Numbered from the stretch's first letter, positions 42,084 through 52,557 are shown. The stretch is DNA of 64,000 nucleotides from Lachnospiraceae bacterium UBA7196 (GCA_002490835.1 DKUU01000018.1:146339-210338); one strand, 5' to 3'. Translations and numbers: made by a program. Notes: a model not told the origin generated them from the sequence alone.

Positions 42084-43196
42084 ATGGGCAGAGGCGTGGC
42101 TTTAGAGAATGTTGTATCGGCGAGAAAACCATATTTGGATGTGGCTAAACTTTTGGCAGTGCTGAGCGTTATTTATGTACATTCATCTATTACTTATAAT
42201 CCTGTCAGAAGAACGATAGGCGCTTTCTTCATGCCGGTATTCTTTGTAATTTATGGCATAGCTTCCTCTAAGAGGCCGCTTCGCTCCGCTCCGGAAGTGT
42301 GGGAATTTTTTCTTAAGAAAGTGAAATCGCTGCTTGTTCCCTATGTATTGTGGTCAATGATTTACGCGCCTTCTATTGATCTGACTTTCTGCAAAGGCGT
42401 GGTGTACGGAACCAATTACTCTTTGGGACAAGCGCAGACAAATATGGTATTATGGTTTTTGCCCTGTATGTTTATTGCCGTGTGTTTATTCCAGATTTAC
42501 GGGAATATCCTTTCAAAAATCAGCAGTAAAACAGGCAGGGCAGTATATACCGTACTTGCGATGGGCGTATGTATCGCTGTCAGCCTGTGGCTGCAACCGT
42601 GGACCCCCTGTTTTTTCGGATTTGATCTGGCTTTTACGGGCTGCCTCTTTATGATCATTGGGGGAGGGGTAGCAGGATTTGGAGAATACTGGGAGAAAAG
42701 GCCGATTTATGTTAAAATAATCTGCTGTGTATTTTTATTTGGGGTCACATATATTTCGGTTACCCGTAATCTTCCCTATCTACAAGAGGAAGGCTATCAG
42801 GGAGTCACTATGGCGCGGGGCATTTATGGGAGATACGATTTGTTCTTATGCGGCGCTATTGCGGGAAGTCTGGCAATTCTCATACTTGCCGTGTTGCTGC
42901 GAAAAGTCAGATTATTTGCTTATATGGGTAGATTTTCTCTTGTGATTATGGCGATACACCATTTATTGTTTTATTTTGTAACCCCATTTTGTACGCCGCT
43001 TCAAGAGAGGCGGTACGGCGCTTATTTATATCCGGCGGCGGTCATGTTGTGCTGCTTTTTGATCTGTATTCCGATTTGCTTTCTGGTTGAGTGGGCGGTT
43101 CCGGAACTGAATGGTAAAAATGGCGGTACGCAGCGTCAGCAGCCGGCGGCGCCGCAAATTGATGCGGATAAACGGGGAGTCAATGTTGCAGAATGA
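42084..43196 (+). CDS. Membrane acyltransferase, acyltransferase-3 family
   Basis: A 370-residue membrane protein with about ten helices. The N-terminus has KPYLDVAKLLAVLSVIYVHS, in which the conserved His lies at the end of the first helix as in the acyltransferase-3 (OafA/NodX/WecH-like) family; PVFFVIYGIA and KKVKSLLVPYVLWS follow, also typical. Such enzymes O-acetylate glycans on the membrane. The stop overlaps the next ATG (ATGA), so it is coupled to the 643-residue membrane protein. The last 40 residues are hydrophilic and of low complexity. The target sugar cannot be identified. Confidence 0.84.
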   Translation: MGRGVALENVVSARKPYLDVAKLLAVLSVIYVHSSITYNPVRRTIGAFFMPVFFVIYGIASSKRPLRSAPEVWEFFLKKVKSLLVPYVLWSMIYAPSIDLTFCKGVVYGTNYSLGQAQTNMVLWFLPCMFIAVCLFQIYGNILSKISSKTGRAVYTVLAMGVCIAVSLWLQPWTPCFFGFDLAFTGCLFMIIGGGVAGFGEYWEKRPIYVKIICCVFLFGVTYISVTRNLPYLQEEGYQGVTMARGIYGRYDLFLCGAIAGSLAILILAVLLRKVRLFAYMGRFSLVIMAIHHLLFYFVTPFCTPLQERRYGAYLYPAAVMLCCFLICIPICFLVEWAVPELNGKNGGTQRQQPAAPQIDADKRGVNVAE

Positions 43197-45124
43197 GGAA
43201 AAAGATGCAGACGGAACCTTTGATAAGAAACAAGAAAAATTTTATAGCAGTCTTAGGAGCCGGCATGGCATCCGTTGTTGCGTTTAACATTGTGAATCGG
43301 AGCGGTTTTATCAGAGAGAGGATCGGCAGCAGTAATCTGGTACAGTATGCCGCTATGTGTTTTGCATTTATGATCGTCTGGCTGGCGGCATGTGCGATAC
43401 TGCAGTGCAGGATCTTTGGCAGGGAGAGGGTGCTGGATACGCTTTGCGGCATCTGCTGTTTTAGTCTGATCCCCTTTATGTATATTTGCTGGCGGCAGGA
43501 TACGAAGGTGGCTTATGGAAAGGCGGATACCTATTTATGGCATATGTATCCGACTTTCATCGTATTAGGAATTCTCATTGCAGCGGCACTGTTGTATGGA
43601 ACGGCGGCCGCGCATTTAAAGATTGACAGGAACAAAGAAAAATACTGTTTCGCGCTGTATTATGCGCTGATCATTGGCTGCGGCGGTTTTCTGAATCATT
43701 TTCCGGAATACTTGAGCGTGGATTATTTTCATGGCAGCGCGGTGTTTAATTCCATCTATAATGTGATGCACGGCGTACCTTACGGGGAAATCACAAATTC
43801 TGTATACGGCAATTACGCTATCTTACTGGCGCTCCCCCTAAAATTGTTCGGTAAAGGGGAGTATCTCGCAGTCAGTGGTGTTATGGCCGTGTTAACAATG
43901 TTGTGCATCGGCATGTGTATCTATGCGATCCATCATCTGATCGGGCGGAAAGATATCAGGGTACTGTGCGCGGCATCGCTTTTGTGGGTCTATATTTTTA
44001 GGAGTACGAATTATTGGCAGCTTTATCCTATGCGCGTTCTGTGTCCGGCGGTACTGATCGCATGGATGGTATTTTTAAACAGGCAAGTGATCAATGTTCA
44101 TTCTTTTCGCCGATACGGATATTGGGCAGTCACATGGCTGATACTGGTGCTGTCGATCGTGTGGAATAAGGAGAGCGGCGTCGTATGCCTGATGGGCTGG
44201 CTGGTTTACGCTGTCTCCAGAGGACTCGCAGGCATCTATGCGAAGGAGGGTATCAGAATACGGGATATTGTGTGGGAATGTCTTGTGATGATCACCAGCC
44301 TGCCGGCGGCCTATGCGGCGGTAGGGTTATATAACCTTGCGGTCGGGGGGAGCTGGATCACATGGCAGGTGTTTTTGTTCCCGCTGTTTAGTAAAAGATA
44401 TATGGTTGACTCGCTGATGCTCGAGTTGTGGCCGGGATTATGGCCGTGGATGGCGGTGGCGATTCTTTTTCTCGGTATTGTCGCCGCATTGGGAATCAGA
44501 ATTCTGCGCAGGGAGGCGTTTGATTCGAAGGTATGTATCTATGCGGCCGCAGCCGTGATCGGACTGGGGCTTATGACCTATTTCATGAACCGCGCGGTCT
44601 ATATGAATCTGACGATTTGTTACTATGAGGCAATTATTTGTATTGGAGGTCTGTTCGACCTGATGAAGGAAGAAGATTACGGCCGGATGGTGAGCGTGGC
44701 CATGCGGACTTTATCGGGGCTTGTATTGACTGCGCTGGTGATCGGCGGGACACTGCATTTAGGCAATGCGCTGTATGCCAGAACGGGTCATGGCGATTGG
44801 GAGATTCTGACGCTGCGGGATCAGATCAGGGAGGATGCGCAGGAGGACACTTACGCCTTCGGCATTGATATTCCGGAACTGTACAGCATATTAGGATGGG
44901 AAACAAGGAGCTATACGACTGACTGGGCGGACGTATTTATTACGCGGGACGCGATCCTCAATAAGATATACGGCGATCTGGAGTCTGAGGATACTGTTGT
45001 TACATCTAAAAAGACGTTTGAGAGATATGAGGATGTCGCAGAATATGTCAATACTCTGTACCAGATTGAAAAGACTTATACCCTCAATGAAAACGTAGAG
45101 TTTTACCTGATGAAACGAAAATAG
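43193..45124 (+). CDS. Large polytopic membrane protein, GT-C-like
   Basis: A 643-residue membrane protein with about twelve to thirteen hydrophobic segments and a soluble C-terminal ~110-residue tail. The loop after the fourth helix reads HFPEYLSVDYFHGSAVFN (near residue 168-186), with acidic and His residues like the first outer loop of GT-C glycosyltransferases, and VYGNYAILLALPL follows. No exact family is recognised. It is translationally coupled to the acyltransferase gene. Transfer of a polyprenyl-phosphate-linked sugar to the glycan at the outer face is a reasonable inference, possibly served by the GT2 at 36890. Confidence 0.58.
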   Translation: MRKKMQTEPLIRNKKNFIAVLGAGMASVVAFNIVNRSGFIRERIGSSNLVQYAAMCFAFMIVWLAACAILQCRIFGRERVLDTLCGICCFSLIPFMYICWRQDTKVAYGKADTYLWHMYPTFIVLGILIAAALLYGTAAAHLKIDRNKEKYCFALYYALIIGCGGFLNHFPEYLSVDYFHGSAVFNSIYNVMHGVPYGEITNSVYGNYAILLALPLKLFGKGEYLAVSGVMAVLTMLCIGMCIYAIHHLIGRKDIRVLCAASLLWVYIFRSTNYWQLYPMRVLCPAVLIAWMVFLNRQVINVHSFRRYGYWAVTWLILVLSIVWNKESGVVCLMGWLVYAVSRGLAGIYAKEGIRIRDIVWECLVMITSLPAAYAAVGLYNLAVGGSWITWQVFLFPLFSKRYMVDSLMLELWPGLWPWMAVAILFLGIVAALGIRILRREAFDSKVCIYAAAAVIGLGLMTYFMNRAVYMNLTICYYEAIICIGGLFDLMKEEDYGRMVSVAMRTLSGLVLTALVIGGTLHLGNALYARTGHGDWEILTLRDQIREDAQEDTYAFGIDIPELYSILGWETRSYTTDWADVFITRDAILNKIYGDLESEDTVVTSKKTFERYEDVAEYVNTLYQIEKTYTLNENVEFYLMKRK

Positions 45125-45175
45125 GCTGGCGGCTCACAGGCGGGGAAGGGTGATACGCGAAATAAGGGGACAGCA

Positions 45176-46693
45176 ATGGAAAGAACGAGCTCATACAGAT
45201 ATATGTGTAGTGTCATAATAGCGGTATCCTTTGCGCTGTTTCTGTTCCTGCTACGCTATGACGTACCGCTTGTGGGCGATGATATCGGCGGACTGGTAGC
45301 CAATAATCCGGACAGTAGCTATATCGATGACCGTGTGGCCGTGGGAGAATGTACGCTGGATCTGGACTTTTCTCTGAGCGCAAGCTGGAGCAGGCTGTGT
45401 AAGTCCTATGTTTCATGGGATGGCAGAGTGGTAACAAAACTGGTCACGCCATTGATACGGATGATATTTTCCCTTCCGGATCGGGTGAGCTGGATGATGT
45501 TTGGCATTTATATTGCGGGAATGCTGTTCATCCTGTTTCTATTGACGGTTCGGGTGATCTGCGGCAGTATAAAAGAGGGAATGAGCGAGCCGATGCTGGT
45601 TCTTTTAACAGGGGTATTGCTTTTTTGTGTTCCCAGTTATTCTTACGCCTATATGTCGCGGCTGGTCATGTATACGTTTACCAATATCTATGTGATATCG
45701 GTCATTTTATATCTCGTGTTCTATATGCTGATTAAAGGCGTATATGAGAGATATATGGACGCGCATGCGGACGACGAAAAAATAAGGCGGCCAGACGGGC
45801 AGCTATATGGGATAGGGACGCTGATCGGGATCAATCTGTCGGGACTGCTTGCCGGTTTATCGCACGAGGCTTACGGGGTCATTTTCGGCGCGGTCCTTTT
45901 GACGCAGATGCTTCGCTTTTGGTATTATAATCCGTGGAAGATACGGATTCGCAGCATGTTTTTATATCCCGGCTATTTGCTGGGATTCGGTATCTGCTTT
46001 TTTGCTCCCGGCAATTTTAACCGCGCGGCGCAGAGTCATGAATCTACGCTGCGGACGGTGCCTTTTCTTACGAGGCTTTTTAACAGCGTTTATATCCACA
46101 CGTATGTTGCCTATAAGATATGGATTGTTCCGTTTATCGTACTCCCGATCGTGGCCGTTGTCATGATCGTATTATTGCGTCAAAAGACGCTTCGTTTAAA
46201 AGAAATTCTGTTGGCGGTCGCTCATAATCTGGAATGGTTTCTGGGATTTGCGATGTCGGCAGTTACTTGGGGGATCGTTGCCAGAGTTTTGACTTACGGG
46301 ATGCTGGCGGCGAATGTGCTGCTTATGATTGGCGTGATCAGAACGTTTCGGGAATTATGGCAGTTAGCCGCAAAGCGGAGCTTGGCATCGGAAAAGAGGC
46401 GCAGAAGTGTGCGTGCGGTATTGGCCGGTATCAGCCTTGTGACGGTCTTTTGTCTGGCGGGCAGGTATTACGCGCAGACAGCGGCCGTTCATCGGACTGC
46501 GAATGTCTGGCGGGAAAAGATTTGGAAGATCAGAACGGTTGGCGCAGAGGATGTGAAGGTTCCCGCATATCCGGAAGGGCTCGATTATCGGTTTTATGAT
46601 GTGAGTACGATAAATGCGCAGAATCAATACGACAAGATAGCGGCGAGAGTGGTGTACGATACGCATCTGATTCTCGTAGACAGTGAAGAATGA
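45176..46693 (+). CDS. Polytopic membrane protein, DUF6056/GtrII-like
   Basis: A 505-residue membrane protein with about ten helices. The first outer loop contains VPLVGDDIGG near residue 31 and KSYVSWDGRVVTKLV near 85, the D-D...W-x-G-R pattern of DUF6056/GtrII-like proteins thought to be membrane glycosyltransferases. GLLAGLSHEAYG near 225 also fits that group. A small C-terminal soluble part follows. It is preceded by GGGGA and a 51-base gap. Sugar specificity is unknown. An O-unit polymerase is an alternative, as no obvious Wzy is otherwise present in the window. Confidence 0.6.
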   Translation: MERTSSYRYMCSVIIAVSFALFLFLLRYDVPLVGDDIGGLVANNPDSSYIDDRVAVGECTLDLDFSLSASWSRLCKSYVSWDGRVVTKLVTPLIRMIFSLPDRVSWMMFGIYIAGMLFILFLLTVRVICGSIKEGMSEPMLVLLTGVLLFCVPSYSYAYMSRLVMYTFTNIYVISVILYLVFYMLIKGVYERYMDAHADDEKIRRPDGQLYGIGTLIGINLSGLLAGLSHEAYGVIFGAVLLTQMLRFWYYNPWKIRIRSMFLYPGYLLGFGICFFAPGNFNRAAQSHESTLRTVPFLTRLFNSVYIHTYVAYKIWIVPFIVLPIVAVVMIVLLRQKTLRLKEILLAVAHNLEWFLGFAMSAVTWGIVARVLTYGMLAANVLLMIGVIRTFRELWQLAAKRSLASEKRRRSVRAVLAGISLVTVFCLAGRYYAQTAAVHRTANVWREKIWKIRTVGAEDVKVPAYPEGLDYRFYDVSTINAQNQYDKIAARVVYDTHLILVDSEE

Positions 46694-46768
46694 AAAAGTG
46701 GAAGCGACGATGACAGGATGCGCGAAAAAAGGCGGAATCAGCCTGCGCAGGAAGGATAGGAAACCGGT

Positions 46769-47542
46769 ATGAAAGTGGTGATCTTAGCCGGCGGTAAGGG
46801 AAGCCGCATCAGCGAAGAGTCGGTCCTGAAACCGAAACCGATGGTGGAGATCGGGGATAAGCCGATCCTTTGGCATATCATGAAAATCTATTCGGCATAC
46901 GGGTATCATGATTTTATCATCTGCTGCGGTTATAAGGGGCATATGATCAAGGATTATTTTATCCATTACTATATGTACCAGTCTGACGCAACGTTTCGCC
47001 TGCAGGATAAATCGCGGGAATATCACAATTCAACGGCGGAGCCGTGGCGGGTGACGCTGGCAAACACAGGACTGGAGACTCTGACGGCCGGACGCATCTT
47101 ACAGATACGAAATTACATCGGGGATGACGAGTGCTTTATGCTGACCTACGGGGACGGCGTGGCGGATGTGGATATTCCGTCTCTGCTTGCCTTTCACAGA
47201 TCGCACGGGAGGATCGCCACGATCACGACGACGCAGCCGGAAGGGCGTTTTGGGGCGATCAAGATCGACGAACAGGATATGATAGAGAGCTTCAAGGAGA
47301 AGGCAAGAAAAGACCAGTCGTGGGTCAACGCGGGATTTATGGTGTTAAACCGGGAAGTGTTTGATTATCTGGGAGACGGGTCTGAGATGCTTGAAAAAAC
47401 GCCGTTTGAACGGCTGGCGGCGGATCATCAGATGGCGGCCTACAGGCATCCGGGGTTCTGGTCGCCGATGGATACGGTGCATGACAGAGCCTATCTGGAA
47501 GGTTTGTGGAGTACGGGAGAGGCGCCGTGGAAAGTGTGGTAG
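46769..47542 (+). CDS. rfbF: Glucose-1-phosphate cytidylyltransferase
   Basis: A 257-residue cytidylyltransferase that makes CDP-glucose from CTP and glucose-1-phosphate. Signatures are VILAGGKGSRISEES, PKPMVEIGDKPILWHIMK, ICCGYKGHMIKDYF, LTYGDGVADVD, WVNAGFMVLN and FWSPMDTVHDR, all in the order and spacing of RfbF/DdhA enzymes. It is the first step toward 3,6-dideoxyhexoses; steps two and three (RfbG and RfbH) are encoded 8-10 kb downstream. The arginine absent in the paralogue at 31673 is present here. The start ATG at 46769 follows AGGAAGG. Confidence 0.93.
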   Translation: MKVVILAGGKGSRISEESVLKPKPMVEIGDKPILWHIMKIYSAYGYHDFIICCGYKGHMIKDYFIHYYMYQSDATFRLQDKSREYHNSTAEPWRVTLANTGLETLTAGRILQIRNYIGDDECFMLTYGDGVADVDIPSLLAFHRSHGRIATITTTQPEGRFGAIKIDEQDMIESFKEKARKDQSWVNAGFMVLNREVFDYLGDGSEMLEKTPFERLAADHQMAAYRHPGFWSPMDTVHDRAYLEGLWSTGEAPWKVW

Positions 47543-47555
47543 CCGGGAGGAACAT

Positions 47556-50405
47556 GTGAAACAGAAACTCGAACAAAGGAATTGTTTTATCAGTATTCTG
47601 CTTAGCGGCGCATTGATCATGCTGTTTTCGCCAACGGACGCTGACAGTATAGCGGTCAAAAAGTTTGACCGCTTTTTGGGATTGGGCATTGCAAACGATC
47701 TGGATGTCAGTAAATTAGTCCGCAATTTTTACGGCTGGTTTCTGCTTTTTACCGTCTTGTTTGCGGTCATTCTTTTTGCCTTGGAATATCTGCAGCGCCA
47801 CGATCCGCAGATGAAAGAGCGGGAGTCGTGGAAAGCGCTTAAAAGCTCGACGCTTGCGGCGTTTATCGTTGTTGTCTTCCGGGCGGCTGCCTTCTTTTGG
47901 AGATTGAGCAGCTTCTCGTTCGGGTATTATTTTATCCTCAGTATCTTTGTGCTGGATGTCATTTATTGCTACGGCGGACTGGAAACAAGGATTGATTTCG
48001 GAAAGTATACGCAGATAAAATGGTTGTCTATGGCCGTAAGTTTTGCCGCAGCCGTGGTCTATCCGGGGAAACGAAGCGACGGACAGGGATGGCTTTTGTA
48101 TTTTTATCTGATTTTTGGTCTTCTGTTTGCGGCATATTTCCTGTATGAAACGCGCCGTAAGGATTGGGAGCTGCCGTTTGCAAACGTAATAGGGAAAACG
48201 GTGATTCTGCTTTTGGGACTGCCGGCTTTCACCTCGATCTATATCGAACTGGTTCATATTCTTAATCAGTACAGTGTCCTTGTTCATAAGCCGAGAAGGA
48301 TGTACTGTGTTTTTCTGATGGCCTTTTGTTTCGCGGCCCTGTTTATCGGGTTTCTCCTGCGGAACCGGACGGTTCGGTGGAAGCGGTTTGGCTATCCGTT
48401 TTTGCTGCTCGGTTTGAGCTGTCTGGCCAATCAGATTCCGCTGCAGATGCAGCGGCCGGTCAATTTCTTTGAGAGCGCCAATGCAGGCGTTCTGGTCAGC
48501 GATTTCTTATATTTCGGCAAGCTGCCGCTCGTAGAGCATTACGGCGGACATATGTTAAACGGTGTGATTGGAGCGATTGTGTATGCGGTCATCAATCGAG
48601 ACAGCGCCGGCGCTGCTCTTCTGCCATACAGCGGGGCTGTTTATGTGATGATGGCGCTGCTTTTTTACTATTTCCTGAAAGAACTTCTGCAGAGTGAGGA
48701 TGCCGCCTTTTTGTACACTTTATGCCTGCCGCTTGCGGGTATCATGGAGTATTATATTTGGGGACTTCTCGTCTGTATCAGTGTCGGAAATTATGTCAGA
48801 AAGCGCGGCTATGGGAGGGCGCTTCTTGTGTGGATATCCTGTGCGCTTGCAGTTTTTTCACGTTTGGATGTGGGTACTGCGTTCGGGATTGGAGCAGTTG
48901 TTGTTTTGATGATCTGGTTATTGAGAAACAGGCAGGTCCGGTATCTGAAAGAATTGGGCCTTACGTTTCTTTCGGTCATTGCAGGCGGGCTGTTGACGTG
49001 GACGGTTCTCTGCGTCATCAGAAACTGTTCTCCGATCGGCAGACTGCGGGAATTTGTCGCAATGTCCCTTTCAAACCAGAACTGGGGCACGGGAATGCTG
49101 GGGGACAAGTACAGCTTCTGTTTTGCGTTTGCCTATCTGGTGATTCCGCTTGTCTGTATTCTTTTGTTATTATATATCCTGTTTTGTATGGATCGCGAAC
49201 GGATGCTAAGCCCGTCCTGTTATATGATCATGGTATTGGCGGTCGCTTACTTTGCCAATGTGCCGCGCGGGCTGGTCCGGCATACCCTGAATGAAATGGC
49301 GGTGAAAACGGTCGTATTTTCGGGAGGACTTTTTATCATAGCCGCGCTTTATCATATTTTCCAAAAGGAGAGGGTCTTTGTAACGGGCGCTGTCGTACTG
49401 GTCCTGCTTTTAGCGGTTATGACGAACAGCTACACCTTTAAAGAGGAAGCGCTTTTAGACAGCATACCGGGAAAAATCAATAAATGTATCGGCGGCTGGT
49501 CTTCGGATTGGCAGGAGATCACGGAACGGAAGCAGAGGGTTTTGATGGCGGAAAAAACGGTTGAGACGATCTCTTCTTATGAGGCGCTTTTTAATCTTCT
49601 GCTGGAGGAAGAGGATACTTATCTGGATTTTATGAATATTTCTTTTCTGTATGCGGCTTTGGGAAGGGAATGCCCCGTCTATGCGGCGCAGTCGCCGGGA
49701 CATTTGTCGGGGGAATATACGCAGGAGGCGTTTATCCGGCAGATCGAGGAGAAAAAAGAGAAGATTCCGCTGGCGATTCTGCCGGCTGTGAGCGGAGGCG
49801 ATACGGACGGTATTTCCAATATCAGCAGATACTATAAGGTTTCGGAATATATTTTCCAGACCTACAGGCCGCTCTGCCGCATGCAGGATACGGCAGTCTG
49901 GTGCCGCAGGGAAAAGTATGAGGAACTGGCGGACAGATTGACGCAGGCGTATGAACTGACGGATTACGGTTATGATAAGGGAGCCGATTTATATCTGCAC
50001 GAGCATCCACTGTATGATTTTGCGTATTTTTGGGGGAATTTTGATACAAGGAACGGTGCAGAACAGCCGGTGCTTTCGGAAGTATCCGCAGGAGAGGACG
50101 GGAGATTTTATATAGAACAGCCGCTTGCAATCGATAAGAGCAAAGGGAATTATCTGCTGCTTACCTGCGACTGTGAAAGCGGTTTTATGGAAGAGACAAA
50201 TAATGCGCTGCTCGTGTTGGGATCGACCAGGACGGGGGAGGATAATCTGTACCGGTTTCATTTTAAACTGCACCCCGGTGAGCAGAAGTATCTGATCCGC
50301 GTCAGCGCTGATTATTGGTGGTATGCCGGGAAGATCGATATGCTGTATCTGCAGTCGGATGAAAAGATCGGCAATGTGCGGATGCAGATTTTACAGGGAG
50401 ATTAA
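47556..50405 (+). CDS. Very large polytopic membrane protein, GT-C-like
   Basis: A 949-residue membrane protein. About fifteen hydrophobic helices occupy roughly residues 10-690, and the remaining ~260 residues form a soluble, probably outer, domain rich in acidic and aromatic residues. The loop near 350-370 reads NFFESANAGVLVSDFLYFG followed by LVEHYGGH, comparable to the F-H-G-S...G-x-x-P pattern of the 643-residue protein, suggesting a distant family link. GTG 47556 is behind GGGAGG; the frame continues upstream inside rfbF but out of frame with it. It is 14 bases after rfbF. Likely a lipid-linked-sugar glycosyltransferase; function unproven. Confidence 0.58.
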   Translation: MKQKLEQRNCFISILLSGALIMLFSPTDADSIAVKKFDRFLGLGIANDLDVSKLVRNFYGWFLLFTVLFAVILFALEYLQRHDPQMKERESWKALKSSTLAAFIVVVFRAAAFFWRLSSFSFGYYFILSIFVLDVIYCYGGLETRIDFGKYTQIKWLSMAVSFAAAVVYPGKRSDGQGWLLYFYLIFGLLFAAYFLYETRRKDWELPFANVIGKTVILLLGLPAFTSIYIELVHILNQYSVLVHKPRRMYCVFLMAFCFAALFIGFLLRNRTVRWKRFGYPFLLLGLSCLANQIPLQMQRPVNFFESANAGVLVSDFLYFGKLPLVEHYGGHMLNGVIGAIVYAVINRDSAGAALLPYSGAVYVMMALLFYYFLKELLQSEDAAFLYTLCLPLAGIMEYYIWGLLVCISVGNYVRKRGYGRALLVWISCALAVFSRLDVGTAFGIGAVVVLMIWLLRNRQVRYLKELGLTFLSVIAGGLLTWTVLCVIRNCSPIGRLREFVAMSLSNQNWGTGMLGDKYSFCFAFAYLVIPLVCILLLLYILFCMDRERMLSPSCYMIMVLAVAYFANVPRGLVRHTLNEMAVKTVVFSGGLFIIAALYHIFQKERVFVTGAVVLVLLLAVMTNSYTFKEEALLDSIPGKINKCIGGWSSDWQEITERKQRVLMAEKTVETISSYEALFNLLLEEEDTYLDFMNISFLYAALGRECPVYAAQSPGHLSGEYTQEAFIRQIEEKKEKIPLAILPAVSGGDTDGISNISRYYKVSEYIFQTYRPLCRMQDTAVWCRREKYEELADRLTQAYELTDYGYDKGADLYLHEHPLYDFAYFWGNFDTRNGAEQPVLSEVSAGEDGRFYIEQPLAIDKSKGNYLLLTCDCESGFMEETNNALLVLGSTRTGEDNLYRFHFKLHPGEQKYLIRVSADYWWYAGKIDMLYLQSDEKIGNVRMQILQGD

Positions 50406-50463
50406 AGGAAGAAAAGGGGTAGGGCAGGATCAAAAGCCAAACTGCAGCGCAGAGGATATGACA

Positions 50464-51597
50464 ATGAGCAGACAATATGATAAAATAATAATCGGCGCGG
50501 GACTGTACGGGCTCTATGCGGCCCTCTTTAGCGGCGGGAGAGGACAAAAGGTGCTGGTGCTGGAATGCGATGCGTCTGCGTTTGGCAGGGCGACTTACGT
50601 CAATCAGGCGAGGATCCACCATGGCTATCATTATCCGCGTTCGATGTCTACGGCTTTGAAATCAGCGGGATATTTTGAGCGGTTTCATCGGGAGTTTTCT
50701 TTCTGCGTCAATAAGGAGTTTGAAAAAATATATGCAACGTCCGGCCAATATTCATGGACGGACGGGAAGCAGTTTCAGGAGTTTTGTGCGGCGGCGGGGA
50801 TTCCCTGTGAAGAGCTGCATCCGGAACGCTTCTTTCGGTCTGGCATGTGCGACGGCGCGTTTCTGACAAAGGAATATACGTATGACGCGATGATTCTTCG
50901 AGATTATTATCTGGAACAGCTGGCGGCGATTTCTTCGGTAGAGATACGATACGGCGTCCGCATTGCGGCAATCGCAAAAGATACGGACGATTACGTGATC
51001 CGCACGGAAGACGGAGACGAGTACAGGACGGCATTTGTTCTAAACGCCTCTTATGCCGGCGTCAATCAGATCCTTGCTCTGGCCGGATATGAGAAATTTG
51101 CGATCAAATATGAATTATGTGAGATCATTCTCTGCGAAGCGGATGAGAAGCTGTCCCAATACGGTTTTACGGTGATGGACGGTCCGTTTTTCTCTATTAT
51201 GCCTTTTGGTAAGACAGGGCTGCACTCCCTGACATCGGTCACATTTACGCCGCATGCCACGAGTTATGAAGAGCTGCCGGAGTTTTCCTGTCAGGCAGGG
51301 AGCGGGGGATATTGTTCAAGGGAACGGTTGGGAAATTGTAATCTCTGTCCGGTAAAGCCGGATACGGCGTTTCCCTATATGGCGAATCTGGCGCGGAAGT
51401 ATCTGCGGGAGGAGTACGGTTTTTCTTATCGGGAATCGCTGTTCTCCATGAAACCGATCCTGATGACTTCCGAGATCGATGATTCGCGGCCGACCGTGAT
51501 CAGAACGTTTTCAAAAAAACCGACGCTGGTCAGTGTATTGTCGGGAAAGATCAATACGGTGTACGACTTGGACGAGGTATTGTGCGATGGCGAATAA
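50464..51597 (+). CDS. FAD-dependent oxidoreductase, DAO-like
   Basis: A 377-residue flavoprotein with an N-terminal FAD-binding Rossmann motif IIIGAGLYGLYAA, an acidic LVLECDAS end of the second strand near residue 40, and a HHGYHYPRS stretch near 60 that resembles FAD/substrate contacts of DAO-family enzymes. The C-terminal part has a Cys-rich GNCNLCP stretch near 292. ATG 50464 is favoured since the Rossmann motif begins directly after it. Its 3' end overlaps the next gene by 11 bases. Its position in a block with a GT2, SDR and TIM-barrel enzyme suggests action on a sugar intermediate. I do not recognise a subfamily. Confidence 0.72.
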   Translation: MSRQYDKIIIGAGLYGLYAALFSGGRGQKVLVLECDASAFGRATYVNQARIHHGYHYPRSMSTALKSAGYFERFHREFSFCVNKEFEKIYATSGQYSWTDGKQFQEFCAAAGIPCEELHPERFFRSGMCDGAFLTKEYTYDAMILRDYYLEQLAAISSVEIRYGVRIAAIAKDTDDYVIRTEDGDEYRTAFVLNASYAGVNQILALAGYEKFAIKYELCEIILCEADEKLSQYGFTVMDGPFFSIMPFGKTGLHSLTSVTFTPHATSYEELPEFSCQAGSGGYCSRERLGNCNLCPVKPDTAFPYMANLARKYLREEYGFSYRESLFSMKPILMTSEIDDSRPTVIRTFSKKPTLVSVLSGKINTVYDLDEVLCDGE

Positions 51598-52522
51598 AGA
51601 AAAAAATTTTGTCTCCGCTGTGATATACGTGCATAATGCGGAGGACCGCATCGAAAACTTTATGGAAGCCGTTTTGTCGGTGATGGAAACGAATTTTGAG
51701 CACGCGGAGCTGATCTGTGTGAACGACTGCTCAAACGACGGCAGTGTGCAGAGGATCAAAGAGGCTGCAAAAAAGGCGGAGCATGTCAGTGTCACGATCC
51801 TGAATATGAGTTATTTTCACGGACTGGAAGCGGCTATGAATGCAGGAGTTGATCTGTCGATCGGTGATTTCGTTTTTGAGTTTGACAATACGGTTCTGGA
51901 TTTTGCGCAGGATACGGTGATGGATATCTATCAAAGGGCGCTGCAGGGATGGGATATCGTGAGCGCTTCTCCGGACAGAAAAGAAAAATTTACGTCCGGT
52001 TTGTTCTACCGTGTCTTTGGCTATTTTACCGATTCTTCTACGAAAATGTACACGGAGAGTTTCCGCGTACTGAGCCGCAGGGTCATCAACCGGATCTATT
52101 CCATGAACAAGACGGTTTTGTACCGAAAGGCAGTATACGCAAACTGCGGGCTGAAAACGGACCGCATCATATATCCGGTCAGGGACGGCTCGCGTGGAAG
52201 GACGGACGTAAGGGAGAAGAAATACCGCGCCGGTCTGGCGGCGGATTCGCTGATCCTGTTTACGGAGGTCGGCTACCGGTTTTCCAAGGCGATGACGGCG
52301 CTGATGATGGTGATGTCCATTTTTATGACGGTGTATTCCATTGTCGTTTATCTGTCCTTTCATCCGGTGGCAGGATGGACGACCACCATATTGTTTTTGT
52401 CGGTCGCTTTTTTTGGATTGTTCGGCGTGCTGACGATCATTATTAAGTATCTGCAATTGCTGGTAGACCTTGTATTTAAGAGAAAGCATTATAGTTTTGA
52501 GAGCATCGAGAAATTAACTTAG
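51587..52522 (+). CDS. Glycosyltransferase family 2 with C-terminal membrane helices
   Basis: A 311-residue GT2. Motifs are SAVIYVHNAEDRI at the N-terminus, CVNDCSNDGSV near residue 45, and VFEFDNTVLDF near 98 as the metal-site strand (Asp-Asn instead of the usual D-x-D). Two hydrophobic helices lie near residues 230-255 and 268-295. This layout is that of polyprenyl-phosphate glycosyltransferases. The start overlaps the FAD oxidoreductase gene, indicating coupled translation. The atypical metal motif may reflect a distinct donor. It resembles the GT2 at 36890 in architecture but not closely in sequence. Confidence 0.75.
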   Translation: MANKEKNFVSAVIYVHNAEDRIENFMEAVLSVMETNFEHAELICVNDCSNDGSVQRIKEAAKKAEHVSVTILNMSYFHGLEAAMNAGVDLSIGDFVFEFDNTVLDFAQDTVMDIYQRALQGWDIVSASPDRKEKFTSGLFYRVFGYFTDSSTKMYTESFRVLSRRVINRIYSMNKTVLYRKAVYANCGLKTDRIIYPVRDGSRGRTDVREKKYRAGLAADSLILFTEVGYRFSKAMTALMMVMSIFMTVYSIVVYLSFHPVAGWTTTILFLSVAFFGLFGVLTIIIKYLQLLVDLVFKRKHYSFESIEKLT

Positions 52523-52557
52523 GGAAATTAATCCGGGAAAGAAACGGGAGGACCGCT